A stretch of DNA of 64,000 bases, from NCBI RefSeq assembly GCF_932526225.1, contig NC_064046.1:4402001-4466000 (forward strand). Reading direction: 5' to 3'. Below the pieces are notes generated by a model. That model ran no database searches. It worked only from the letters and a program-made list of their open reading frames with translations, and had not been told where the DNA came from. Position numbers and translations under genes: made by a program. Of the stretch, positions 46,709 to 57,771 are shown piece after piece. Origin of the DNA: Nematostella vectensis. Its lineage: Eukaryota; Cnidaria; Anthozoa; Actiniaria; Edwardsiidae. Within the stretch, counting starts at the first letter, position 1. Each line of letters begins with the position of its first letter.

Positions 46709-48139
46709 GTATTGAAAATACATACATATAATTGATTTATCCAATTAAGATGTGTCTCGAAATATTAATTATAAAGAATTATAATAAAATAATATAGGCT
46801 AGGTGATCAATGGCTGTTGGAGAACAGAAACATAACATAACAGAAACATAAGTGTCCATGGTATTTTCCCTGGTCCCTGATGAAGTGAATCTACCGTGAA
46901 GCATCCTGCAACAACCAATAATAATAATAACCACATTATGTGTACTACCTTATAAGGATACCGGATACGGAATACCAAGAAGTGCAACTACAGGCTCACA
47001 AACATGTTTTATTACAATTATATAATTACAAGTACATAATTACCAACTTAACTTACCATAAGATAACATAATGAGAGGTAGGAACTAACGAACTAAACTT
47101 AAAAATTATGTAACTATATAAAATAAAGTAACTATATAAAAAAAACTGTCTCCCTAATCAAGATTAATAACAAAATAACTCGAATAATAAAATCACCCAT
47201 ATTCACTTCATAGGAAGGGTCAGTATGCAGCTCTTACAAGCTGCAATTTGATTGGGCAAATGAACAATATCCGCACCTCGACACAAAGAACGAGAAGAAT
47301 AAAGACAAAAGGACTCCTTTGTAGAACAAAATAGGAGACAAAGCAGCTGCGTACTTACTCCATAGGAAAGCATTCTAAGAAGAATCATATAGAATGCAGA
47401 TAAGGAAGAAGAAAATAAAAGAAAATGAAAAAGAGGAGAAAGAAAACTTTGTTAAAAGCTTTGATATTAAGGAGAAAACACATAAACCAACAAGAACTCC
47501 AAACCAAAGAAGAACTAAGAAAGAAGTGCATTGCACATTATTGAATAATGTACAGAAGAGCATTGCACATTATTGAATAATAACTTATTATTGTTGACCA
47601 GCCTAGCAAACGGAGTAGATGGTAGATTGTTTATATATTCCGGTAATATTGGGTGCCATAAATCTCTGTGTTATGCAAACTTTTTCTTTAGATGTTATAA
47701 GATTCAATCTCAATAACTCATCCAACAAAACCAAAGGTCAAATTAAAAAACGCGCAATCGTTTGGGATCGTCATTCACGGTGGTCGATTTAAAAATACCT
47801 ACTTTTAAATAAATAGGCATGTTTATTGAATAAGGGATAACCAAAACTCATATGATATGGACATGTTGACTTGAAAGTAAATAACTGAATCCCGGGATGC
47901 GGAGACTCAAAGACAAAGACGTATTATTTTATTCCTTACTTATATTATCTATTTTTCTGTCTCCTTTTATTTTCAACCTCTTTCGCTGGCAGTGCCAACC
48001 CCTCAAAAATGACCACTGGGGTTACCCCAGCCCCTGTCAGAAGTGTTTGAGGAAGCCTGCTTTAAGTCTATAGAAAGCACAAAATATTTTATCAAAACAT
48101 TGTTGATATAGGCGACTCTTCCTCGAATTCCTTACTCAC

Positions 48140-48300
48140 CCATCGCGATTCCCCTGGTCTCGCATGGAAAGATACAGAAATTTATGGATCCAACAAGACG
48201 CATCTACCGCTACTGTCTTCCCCTTGAACTCTTTTATGTTTTTTAACTGGAAAATGCCAGGTATTTTCTTAAGAAAAGGAAAAATGCTGTTAATCCCCAT
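48140..48300 (-). CDS. EXO1/Rad2-type nuclease first exon (minus strand)
   Basis: ATG at 48,300 starts MGINSIFPFLKKIPGIFQL, followed by FKGKTVAVDASCWIHKFLYL. The exon ends in phase 2 at a strong GTGAGT donor. MGI-x-x-[LI]-x-[PQ]-F-[LI]-K and VAVD-x-x-CW-[IL]-HK are the N-terminal XPG-N motifs of EXO1-type nucleases. The initiator Met-Gly is essential in the family, so this exon looks like a true start. No following exon is recognisable on the minus strand down to 44.6 kb. Exact subfamily (EXO1 or another Rad2 member) is not settled. Confidence 0.7.
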
Positions 48301-48413
48301 GGTTTGGTCATGCTTTCTGATAGCTGGGTATGCGCGCTTTGTCAACTGCGGAGAGATGTTTACTCAACGACGGCTAGCACCAAATGGGCGGGAATTTCTA
48401 TTTTACCTATGGC

Positions 48414-48475
48414 CCTTTGCGGTCGTAGTGCGCACACCGCCTGGCGACGCCCTGGGTCCCCAGGGATGTGAATGG
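48414..48475. repeat. GC-rich dispersed repeat, copy 2 (inverted)
   Basis: TGCGGTCGTAGTGCGCACAC, CGCCTGGCGACGCCCTGGGT and CCCCAGG are the reverse complement of the ends of 44,432-44,565. The central ~55 bp, including the inner palindrome, is missing. Confidence 0.8.
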
Positions 48476-49826
48476 GGGGTCGGGTGGACTATTTTAAATT
48501 CGATGGAGTTTTACAGCTTTCCCGGCCTGTCGTGGTCTGTCACATCTCTTTGGGTGGAATAATATGGAGATCCGGACTAAATGGGAGAACAAGCAGACAG
48601 ACGGACGTGGGCAGGAAAACGGACAGACGGACAGATGTTGATATGGAAAAGGACAGAAGAAGAAAATGGTCCACTTAATGACCAAACGTACACACAGTAT
48701 GAGCGGTGCTCATGTACTAGGAGGAGGAAACATCATGGGTCATACTGGAATTGGGCTTTTATTACAGGTAACCACAGTGAGAATAGGTCCTAGGTTTATG
48801 AGTCCGTCCCCCCAAAAAACAGTACGTTCTCAGATTTAGGGAGTGTTTATTAAATACCCTGAGGGGAGGAGGGAAGATTTCTACTTAAAAATTACTCAGT
48901 TTAAAAAGAATCCTACCTTTAACAGCCCAAGGATCTCAAGGGAGCAAGGGGATAAAAATCCTAATACGAATCGCATCGATTGTTGAGTTAGAACAAAAAG
49001 GGCGAGTCTTGACTTCCTCGAATAAACGCAGATGCGGCGAAAGTGGCGATTTCCATTGTAATAAACTCTTGTTTCTCAATTTTTCGATCCTTTTCTCTAC
49101 TACAAACCATCTGGTAACACTTATTTGGCTCCCTGTGGACTTGGCGGGGATGTCACGCGCGCTCACCTGGAATGTTTGTAAATATTAGTTTTTGATTCCC
49201 AACGCCTCGTCCTTTCACAGAGGCCAGGCACGTTGCCAGGGGGGAGGGGTTCGGAAGAACCACCCAACTTGACTTGAAGGTCCGCTCAAATTAAAGAAAA
49301 CTGAGTACCGCAATCATAGGTATCATATGGAAAAAAGGATAGTATTTGACGGTCCTCCAATACCAAAATCAATCAATCTTTATTGAGTTTTCAATTGTGT
49401 ACATACAATAATAGAAGGGGCAAAGCCAGAGACTTATTAAGGCTTCATTACATTTTATATAAAATGAATAATACATTTAATATATGATAATATGTTTATA
49501 TATGAAAATATATTATATATTGATGTCAGCTCAATTAATTCTTTTCTCGAGTGTACAATTTTTTGGGGGGTTAACAAGAATATGCCACATCAGCATAAAA
49601 TCTGTCCACACTCTGAGCTTATCCATGTGAGTCTCTAGGGGCTAAAGACAGAGCTGAGAATCTAGAAAAGTTGTTTGCTTGTAGCATGTTCTGATTATGG
49701 GCTTAAAAGCATTAGGGAATTGATGGTTATGGCTCGATGGTACAAGTCACAAAGTTAATAATTTGAATCAGAGTCTCTAACTGTGACAGTCTCATATCCT
49801 GGTTGTCCTGGATCACCCAAATGGCA

Positions 49827-50076
49827 GAAAGTCCAATGTCGTTCGCAACTGACATGCTTTTTGTAGACAATGTAAAGCATAAGAAAATTAGATAAAAAAA
49901 AGGTATTCTAAATCACTCTGGTATGTTATTAATCTATAAGTCAGAGTTTTTTTAAGCCAAATCCGATCGTGAACATCCTGTGGAGATCCTGGGCCATAAT
50001 GGCATAAAAAAATGGCATAAAAATAAAAGTTTTTGTTCTTTCGGGAGTGGTCAGATTTTTATCAGCAAACTCACAC
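49827..50076 (+). repeat. Dispersed repeat, arm A (left of DUF4419 gene)
   Basis: Shares GTCCAAT, TTTGTAGACAA, AAAGCATAAG, AATCACTCTGGTATGT, CCTGTGGAGATCCTG and GGTCAGATTTTTATCAG with the reverse complement of 53,381-53,594. The two arms lie in opposite orientation on either side of the DUF4419 gene. Confidence 0.85.
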
Positions 50077-50235
50077 TCAAACTCTCTTTTTGTTCAGAAA
50101 TCACTGACAGTGATTTGGTTATCTCAAGAATAATTCTACAGAACTTTTCTTCCCAAAGAATTGACAAATATTAGACTTTTCTTTTCTGATATTTATGACG
50201 GTGCATCCCTCTGGCAAACCCTGGCAATCTGCCTT

Positions 50236-51384
50236 TCAATTACGGAAAGGTGAGTTTTTTTCCAGGAGGAGAGACCATCCCTGGAATGGCTGCACTGAAG
50301 GTCTCTCTGTCTGGTCTTGCTTGTGTACCGTGAAGCCCAACATGCCAGCTACTAGCGCTGCGGTGTCCTTCTCACCACCAGGGACAGTGAAGATGAGGGG
50401 AACTGTCACTAGGCCAGTAGGAAGTGCATGGTATTTCTTGCGGCTTCCAGGCTGGTCCAAGAAGTCAACCAGCCATCCTTCCCATCCTGAAGTTTCACCA
50501 GACATGAAACCTTGTTTCCAGCTTAATATATGGCTCCACCATTCTTTGTCAGGGATTCCCTGGTATGTGGCCAGCAACTTTCTAAACACATCTTCAACAG
50601 TATCCCACCAGTTTTCTAACTTCAGTACATCTCTGAGATGGGTCAGCTGCTTTCTTAGGTGTTTTGCTTTTGTGAGTAGCTTTTCCCAATCTTGCACAGA
50701 GCCTAGCATTTCAATAGCGGGTATTCCACACATTAACATGCACTCAAAATCAAAAAACTCCTGCACTGAGGACATCAGAGTTACTTGTGAGACAACTTTC
50801 TGTACGGCGGTGGTCGAGGAGAAATCTGCGGTGACTGTTTCCACATAACCTGGGACTTTGATATTTTCATCTATCTGCTGAGACATCTCGCTGAAGAACC
50901 ATTCGTAATCTATATCATAGATACTTAGAGTTGGTACTTTAACTGATAATGTCTTTTTCCCTTCATGATCCACAAAAAACTTCCGCACTGCTTCCTCCTT
51001 GGATTTTTCATCAATGGCACGGGCGACTTTCTTGATCACACAGAACCACCAATCATCAGGAGAGGTTCGGAGAATCCAGTGGTAATTATAAGCCGCTACA
51101 ATAGCAGCGAATATCCCAACATCTTCGGTGACAACAATATTATCTTGGGATCCCAGAATTGCTATTCGCTCACCAACATTTTGCCGCTGAGGTTCCGCTG
51201 CGGCCGGTTTTCCCCACCATGCATTTTGAGGGCGAGCTTCCCCTTTCTTCGCAAATTTCTCGAGCAGTTCAAATGCTTTGCCTTCAGTGAAGTGTTCGAA
51301 CTCTTTTGTATCCTTGTGTTCTAATGCGAGCGTCTTTTCCGTTAGGGAAATTCGTTTAAACTGTTCTTCCTTCGTTCTTTCCAT
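50236..51384 (-). CDS. DUF4419 domain protein, intronless
   Basis: A single uninterrupted frame of 382 aa from ATG 51,384 to TGA 50,236-50,238. DUF4419 features seen: SPDDWWFCVIKKVARAID (residues ~109-126), FFVDHEGKKTLSV and FSSTTAVQKVVSQVTLMSSV. Further features are FECMLMCGIPAIEMLGSVQD with WEKLL, and the C-terminal WWSHILSWKQ with SGWEGWLVDF. The family is widespread in fungi, protists and marine invertebrates. Its biochemical role is unknown; a cytosolic protein is likely, since I see no signal peptide or membrane segment. An in-frame ATG 13 codons upstream exists, but MERTKEEQF is the more usual start. Lack of introns among intron-rich neighbours suggests retroposition or lateral spread. 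The gene sits between two inverted copies of a dispersed repeat. Confidence 0.9.
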   Translation of the reverse strand: MERTKEEQFKRISLTEKTLALEHKDTKEFEHFTEGKAFELLEKFAKKGEARPQNAWWGKPAAAEPQRQNVGERIAILGSQDNIVVTEDVGIFAAIVAAYNYHWILRTSPDDWWFCVIKKVARAIDEKSKEEAVRKFFVDHEGKKTLSVKVPTLSIYDIDYEWFFSEMSQQIDENIKVPGYVETVTADFSSTTAVQKVVSQVTLMSSVQEFFDFECMLMCGIPAIEMLGSVQDWEKLLTKAKHLRKQLTHLRDVLKLENWWDTVEDVFRKLLATYQGIPDKEWWSHILSWKQGFMSGETSGWEGWLVDFLDQPGSRKKYHALPTGLVTVPLIFTVPGGEKDTAALVAGMLGFTVHKQDQTERPSVQPFQGWSLLLEKNSPFRN

Positions 51385-52408
51385 GGTGCTCTTTCTGCTT
51401 CTGCTGACGCAATCAAAACACAAAAGTTCTTCTAGCCTGCGTAGCGGCTCAAGGGAAGAGGAGGAAGACTGGGGGGAGGGGAAGGGGACTTGTGATGTTG
51501 TGATGACAAGTCCAAAGCAGTCCTAGCTAAGGACGTTGGTGGTTGGATTTGTTTGTATAAGGTCGTATCCATCATCACTGCCCCTTGTAACTTGTCAAGA
51601 AAGGGGTAAGAAAACGAGAAGACGAGAGAACAATGGAAAGCGCTTTACCCTGTTATTTTATAATGGCGGGAAGAGAAAAAACGCGCCACTAGGGGTCGAG
51701 GTGTTCGAGTTACTCATTTACCAAGGGGCGGCGGTTACACAGCGCGTCGTTTGAAAGGTCGCAAGCGCGTAGGGACAGACCTCGTTGCAGGAGCGAATAA
51801 ACCAAGGCAAATACATCCAGTTAAAGTAGGAATACGTGCTTATTCAACACTAACAAGACATTAGACTTCATTTCGGAGTCAAATTATCCTATAGCCCGTG
51901 AGTGGTACACAGGCATCCGAGCCTGCTAGCCAGCTCTCATTTGGGGTACATAAATGTTTTGTTTTCGAATATTGAGAATTCTGTGGCGTGAATTTAGCTA
52001 GCAAGCACAATACCTGAGGATATTTTACCTATGATGGGTCACAGATGCTTAGAGGTGCAAAAAGGAGAGGGGATGGGTACAGAGGAGGGAGGGGCGGAAT
52101 TAAGATAGGGTTAAAAGTTAGATAACCACCAGGTTGTACATTTTCAAGTGAAAGGCGACGGTGGGAGTTAGGGGGCAGGAATTCAAATGGCGCCAATTCA
52201 TAATAAAGTTAAACCAAGGATTATTTGGTTTGTTTTAAAAACATGGATGGCAGCACCACATTAGAGGCGCAAGCACCTTACTCAATAGAGCGCACGTACA
52301 TACCTTCTCGGCCGTCAAGAAAGCGGTTTTATCCTATTAAAGAATAACAATCCTGGACAGGCCCATACCCAGGATTTTTCTTGGGGGGGGGGGGGGGGGG
52401 TAGGGGTG

Positions 52409-53304
52409 CCCTGGGTACCAGAGCCTACAAACTTCTCTCGCCCAGTGACGCTCAGCCAAAATGTCGCGTCACGGCATTTTGGCTGAGCATCACTGGTAGG
52501 CCTTTCCAGATTGTGCTATTTTAGCGCAATTTGGGTTTGGGAGCACTATTTTGATCAGAGAGCACTTTTTGGGTAAACAAGTCAACTTCTAGCTTTTTTT
52601 AACCCTAGTTACTAGATTTTGTTGTCTTATATAGACATTTCTAGTTTCCTTAACTACAAATAATATTATCTCAACTAGGCTAAGACTATAAGAATGGTGA
52701 TTTCGACATTTTAATGGGTAGCCTGTGCTTTGGTAACCACAAATATTGGGTAGCCTGTGGAGTTCATTACAATAATAGAATTCCTTATCTAGAAGATCTG
52801 TTTGCCATGTTTTCCTGTTTTACATCTATTGTAATTATTTCTCGCTAGGAGATTGTTATAATTAAGGTCTGTTATCAGGTTTTACACTATTGACATTTGT
52901 GATGTTTGTAAATGAACATTGTTTTTAGTAGTATCCAAATAACAAAGGTAAACAAACACAAAAGAGAACAAAGTCATTTATAATACAGTTAGTGTGTAAA
53001 CAAACACAAAAGAGAACAAAGTCATTTATAATACAGTTAGTGTGATTTACGGACAACAATATAAGATACTCTAATGCATGTTTTAATAAAAGCAATATTC
53101 TTTCTTTTATTCAAATTTAAAATAAAACACAACTTATCTATAAAACTCGCCAATGAGCACTATTTGAGAACTATTTTGATTTTGGAGCACTTGTTAAGCA
53201 CTTTTTGGGTGTTTTTTGGGAGCATTTTTCTGGCTTTTTGGGAGCACTATCTGGAAACGCCTAGTCACTGGACAAAAGAAGTCTGGAGGCTCTGGTACCC
53301 AGGG
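52409..53304. mobile_element. 896-bp DNA transposon derivative with ~41-bp TIRs
   Basis: The left end CCCTGGGTACCAGAGCCTAC and CTTCT through CCAGTGAC is mirrored at the right by GTCACTGGAC, AAGAAGTCTGGAGGCTCTGG and TACCCAGGG. The sub-terminal TTTCCAGATNGTGCT also matches in inversion. A 50-bp hairpin (CTCAGCCAAAATG ... CATTTTGGCTGAG, 52,447-52,490) is nested near the left end. Flanks TAGGGGTG and TAAGGGGG may be a worn 8-bp target duplication, as in hAT elements; this is an inference. No transposase. Confidence 0.85.
52945..53045. repeat. 50-bp direct tandem duplication
   Basis: Two perfect or near-perfect copies of a segment with GTAAACAAACACAAAAGAGA and CATTTATAATACAGTTAGTG, inside the TIR element. 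Confidence 0.95.
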
Positions 53305-53380
53305 TAAGGGGGGGGTGGGGGGGTGCGAAATCCGAAAAAGTGGACCAAATTTTTCTGTGGGAGGAGAGGGGGGGGGGGGG

Positions 53381-53594
53381 TGTGAGTGAGTTTTCTGATA
53401 AAAATCTGACCACCCCCAAATGAACAAAAAGGGATTTTTATGCTTTGCAGTATCTCCACGGGACGTTTATTTTCGGATTTTGCTACAAATAAAATCTGAC
53501 GAATGGATTAATGACATACCAGAGTGATCTAGCTTATGCTTTATATTTTGTCTACAAATAGCACGTCTATTGAGAACCGAAATTGGACTTTTGG
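53381..53594 (-). repeat. Dispersed repeat, arm B (right of DUF4419 gene)
   Basis: Reverse-complement relative of 49,827-50,076 (CTGATAAAAATCTGACCACC, ACCAGAGTGATCTAG, ATATTTTGTCTACAAAT). It is bordered by poly-G runs. Confidence 0.85.
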
Positions 53595-53794
53595 TCGTTG
53601 TGGGGGGATGCGTTCACACCCCCTGCAACCCCCTTGGAACGGGCCTTCAGCGCATGGAATATAACCGAGAACGGAAATGACAGGAAAAAAAGATGAAGCC
53701 ATAGAAAGCACTGAGAGCCCAAGGATCGTAACCTCTTCAGATCAGATGAAGAGGGGGGAAATAGGCCATACTTCAGAAAAATATTGATTGGGCT

Positions 53795-56055
53795 ACTTAG
53801 CTGGCATTAGTGTAGACGTTGGTGTTCAGGTAAAATAGAGGCTTGTTAGCTGGCATTAAGGGGAGACGTTGGTGTTCAGGTGGAATAGTTGGGGCTAGTT
53901 AGCTGACATCAAGGGGAGACGTTGGTGTTCTGGTGGAATAGTTGGGGTTACTTAGCTGGCATTAGGGAAGACGTTGGTGTTCAGGTGGAATAGTTGGGGC
54001 TAGTTAGCTGACATCAAGGGGAGACGTTGGTGTTCTGGTGGAATAGTTGGGGTTACTTAGCTGGCATTAGGGAAGACGTTGGTGTTCAGGTGGAATAGTT
54101 GGGGCTAGTTAGCTGGCATTAGGGAAGACGTTGGTGTTCAGGTGGAATAGTTGGGGTTACTTAGCTGGCATTAGGGAAGACGTTGGTGTTCAGGTGGAAT
54201 AGTTGGGGTTACTTAGCTGGCATTAGGGAAGACGTTGGTGTTCAGGTGGAATAGTTGGGGTTACTTAGCTGGCATTAGGGAAGACGTTGGTGTTCAGGTG
54301 GAATAGTTGGGGTTACGTAGCTGGCATTAGGGAAGACGTTGGTGTTCAGGTGGAGTAGTTGGGGTTAAGTAGCTAGCAATAGGGAAGACGTTGGTGTTCA
54401 GGTGGAATAGTTGGGGTTAGTAAGCTGGCATTAAAGGGGAGACGTTGGTGTTCAGGTGAATAGTTGGGGCTACTTAGCTGGCATTAGGGAAGACGTTGGT
54501 GTTCAGGTGGAATAGTTGGGGTTAGTTAGCTGGCATTAGGGAAGACGTTGGTGTTCAGGTGGAATAGTTGGGGCTACTTAGCTGGCATTAGGGGATACGT
54601 TGGTGTTCAGGTGAAATAGTTGGGCTGTTTAGCTGGCATTAAGGGATACGTTGGTGTTCAGGTGGAATATTTGGGGCTACTTAGCTGGCATTAGGGGAGA
54701 CGTTGGTGTTCAGGTGGAGTAGTTGGGGCTAGTAAGCTGGCATTAGGGGATACGTTGGTGTTCAGGTTGAATAGTTGGGGTTAGTTAGCTGGCATTAGGG
54801 GATACGTTGGTGTTCAGGTAAAATAGAGGCTTGTTAGCTGGCATTAAGGGGAGACGTTGGTGTTCAGGTGGAATAGTTGGGGCTAGTTAGCTGACATCAA
54901 GGGGAGACGTTGGTGTTCTGGTGGAATAGTTGGGGTTACTTAGCTGGCATTAGGGAAGACGTTGGTGTTCAGGTGGAATAGTTGGGGCTAGTTAGCTGGC
55001 ATTAGGGAAGACGTTGGTGTTCAGGTGGAATAGTTGGGGTTACTTAGCTGGCATTAGGGAAGACGTTGGTGTTCAGGTGGAATAGTTGGGGTTACTTAGC
55101 TGGCATTAGGGAAGACGTTGGTGTTCAGGTGGAATAGTTGGGGTTACGTAGCTGGCATTAGGAAAGACGTTGGTGTTCAGGTGGAGTAGTTGGGGTTAAG
55201 TAGCTAGCAATAGGGAAGACGTTGGTGTTCAGGTGGAATAGTTGGGGTTAGTAAGCTGGCATTAAAGGGGAGACGTTGGTGTTCAGGTGAATAGTTGGGG
55301 CTACTTAGCTGGCATTAGGGAAGACGTTGGTGTTCAGGTGGAATAGTTGGGGTTAGTTAGCTGGCATTAGGGAAGACGTTGGTGTTCAGGTGGAATAGTT
55401 GGGGTTACTTAGCTGGCATTAGGGAAGACGTTGGTGTTCAGGTGGAATAGTTGGGGCGAGTTAGCTGGCATTAGGGAAGACGTTGGTGTTCAGGTGGAAT
55501 AGTTGGGGTTAGTTAGCTGGCATTAGGGAAGACGTTGGTGTTCAGGTGGAGTAGTTGGGGCTAGTAAGCTGGCATTAGGGGAGACGTTGGTGTTCAGGTG
55601 GAATAGTTGGGGTTACTTAGCTGGCATTAGGGGAGACGTTGGTGTTCAGGTGGAATAGTTGGGGTTACTTAGCTGGCATTAGGGAAGACGTTGGTGTTCA
55701 GGTGGAATAGTTGGGGCTAGTTAGCTGGCATTAGGGGATACGTTGGTGTTCAGGTGGAATAGTTGGGGCTACTTAGCTGGCATTAGGGGATACGTTGGTG
55801 TTCAGGTGAAATAGTTGGGCTGTTTAGCTGGCATTAAGGGATACGTTGGTGTTCAGGTGGAATATTTGGGGCTACTTAGCTGGCATTAGGGGAGACGTTG
55901 GTGTTCAGGTGGAGTAGTTGGGGCTAGTAAGCTGGCATTAGGGGATACGTTGGTGTTCAGGTTGAATAGTTGGGGTTAGTTAGCTGGCATTAGGGGATAC
56001 GTTGGTGTTCAGGTGGAATAGTTGGGGTTAGTCAGCTGGCATTAGGGGAGACGCA
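53795..56055. repeat. 52-bp minisatellite with higher-order structure
   Basis: About 43 tandem units of 52 bp built on GACGTTGGTGTTCAGGTGGA, ATAGTTGGGGTTACTTAGCT and GGCATTAGGGAA. Rare variant units (GTAAAATAGAGGCTTGTTAG) recur at 53,830 and 54,818, exactly 988 bp (19 units) apart. A second variant (TTCAGGTTGAATAG) recurs at 54,761 and 55,956, about 23 units apart. It is non-coding and lies between the DUF4419 gene and CTDP1. Confidence 0.97.
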
Positions 56056-56656
56056 AGGTTGGTATTCAAGGAAGGCACAGAAAAGGGAGAGCAACTGTCT
56101 ATTATGAAAAGTCAAAACTCCCTATTTTTTGCTACATATTTTTTATGCCAGTCGAGAAGAAAAAAAAGCCCATATTTACTAACAAAGTTATTAGCATGAT
56201 TCCCAGATAATGAATGGATTATTAACTAAAATAACGTTTACTAACATACAATGGTTATATACATGATAACAAAATACTTTCTTTATCAAAGGCATGCTAT
56301 CAACAATCGTTTAATAAGGGTAAGGATTTCATCAATTAAAAGAACATGAACGAATTCGCTTATGGTTTTCGGGAAAAAACAATGCCTCACAAAGTTTTCT
56401 CACAAACAAATATCTTGTGGCAAAATTTACCCCTTTAGGGTAGAAAAAAACCCTTTAGAGTATTTCGGATATTACATTTCAAAATAATCTATTTCGAACA
56501 ATGCTGGATAATTTAGTGATTTTGATGTTTTCATAGAAAATATAGCTTGATGATGTCATATCATGATATAGATTGATGTCAATGGATGTAACCTTTTTTT
56601 TACGACAGATATATATTATTATCATACATGCAGTATATGTCCAAACAAGCGAAGGT

Positions 56657-57771
56657 TCAAAAGTTCGATATTTCGGCCTCTAGTAGAGCCGCCATGTCAT
56701 CTCCATCACCATTTTCATCATCGTCATCATCGTCACTGGGAGATGATTGACGCGTGTAATCATCTGACTCGTCCTCAGAGTCTTTATCCTCCTTTTTTCG
56801 TTTCTTCGTAAAAATATTGTCCAGTTCACTATCCTGATCTTTCTCGGCGCTTCTACGCTTTTTCTTCGGAGGGTTTTCGTCGGCCGAGTCCTCGCCGTCG
56901 GAACCCGACAAGGAGTTCGAGCTTGACGAACTGCTACCCGATATACTACCGATGACGTCACTGCCTTCGGCGTCCGAGTGCATAAGATCCTCGACTTCCT
57001 TATCGATGGCTTCCATTTCCGTTGAAGAAAAAGACAAAAGAGGATGAATAGACGCCATTAAAACGTCAGTACTACTCGAAGAACTTTCACTACGGGAACC
57101 CCCCACCGGCTTTGCATTGTCACTTTCACTCGCCACTGTGCCATCAAAAACGTCACCTTTAGAATTAGAGACCCAATAATGCGGCGTCCCTCGGGGCGTA
57201 TTCTGAGTCCTTATTTGTTTTTTGTACTTTTCGATACCTTCAACAGGGAACAGCCGCTCGTCCACCCATTCCCAGCGTTCTTCGCAGCATGAGAGCCACA
57301 TAGGGTTTACGAGTTTGATTCCTGGAGCTTTCAAAGCTCGGTAAGCTTTTTCCGTACCAAGACGTGCAGCCACAACGTGCGTCGTGACTTCATCTTTTCT
57401 TCCATCCTTGGGCGTCACTATCTGATTCGAGATCCTCGCCCCAAGAGCAAGGGTCCGCTGCCATATCTCGCTCTTTTCCGGTTGCAAGTTTGTAGGAATG
57501 ACGCCGGTGAATACGATATTCGCCCCTCTAAGGACGTCTTTGCGTAGCTCCCTTATGATTTGTTTGGTGCACGGGGCGGAGCCATCGGCCAAGCAGTACC
57601 TTGTGATTTCTGGTCTTTGTAGAGCCTCGGACGGCGACTTCTTTAACTCGTCCAGCGTGCTATAGAATTTCTGGTGTATTTTTTCAAGGACTTCTTCTAA
57701 GTGGAGCAGGTAGTCATCTTCGTCTTCGTCCTCGTGTGCGAATTTCTGATCTTCTTGAGACATCTCTGTGC
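56657..57771 (-). CDS. CTDP1 last exon: BRCT domain and TFIIF-binding tail
   Basis: The BRCT domain covers about residues 81-175 of this exon (LRGANIVFTGVIPTNLQPEK to WVDERLFPVEG, with VNPMWLSCCEERWEW as the conserved Trp helix). Ser/Asp/Glu-rich and Lys-rich (KKKRRSAEK) stretches follow. The last residues, DMAALLEAEISNF, match the C-terminal amphipathic helix of FCP1 that binds the RAP74 subunit of TFIIF in vertebrates. Confidence 0.95.

Larger units (their letters stand above)
43609..48139. other. Region between TENT4 start and the EXO1-like exon
   Basis: It should include the TENT4 promoter (43,609-44,000). A GC-rich repeat lies at 44,432-44,565, a plus-strand EXO1-like exon at 46,571-46,708 and a tandem duplication at 46,144-46,352. 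A run of G lies at 45,778-45,790. The rest (44,600-46,140 and 46,709-48,139) is AT-rich and I find no convincing gene there. A short plus-strand frame ending NALSKYMMPRLWK (44,812-44,900) looks protein-like but is unassigned. Confidence 0.5.
48301..50235. other. Intergenic region between EXO1-like exon and DUF4419 gene
   Basis: Contains the inverted GC-rich repeat (48,414-48,475) and a GACGGACAGACGGACAGA-type simple stretch near 48,595-48,660. A TCAATCTTTATTGAGTTTTC region near 49,370 resembles a LINE 3' end. One arm of an inverted dispersed repeat lies at 49,827-50,076. No other gene is supported. Confidence 0.6.
51385..56656. other. Intergenic region between DUF4419 gene and CTDP1
   Basis: Contains a TIR element (52,409-53,304) inserted in G-rich DNA and dispersed repeat arm B (53,381-53,594). 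A large 52-bp minisatellite lies at 53,795-56,055. An AT-rich stretch (56,056-56,656) should hold the CTDP1 3' UTR. 51,385-52,370 shows nothing recognisable. Confidence 0.6.

Noticed and set aside
50195-51324. Plus-strand frames of 217 and 119 codons opposite the DUF4419 gene
   Set aside because: Antisense shadows of the DUF4419 reading frame, with no recognisable domain.
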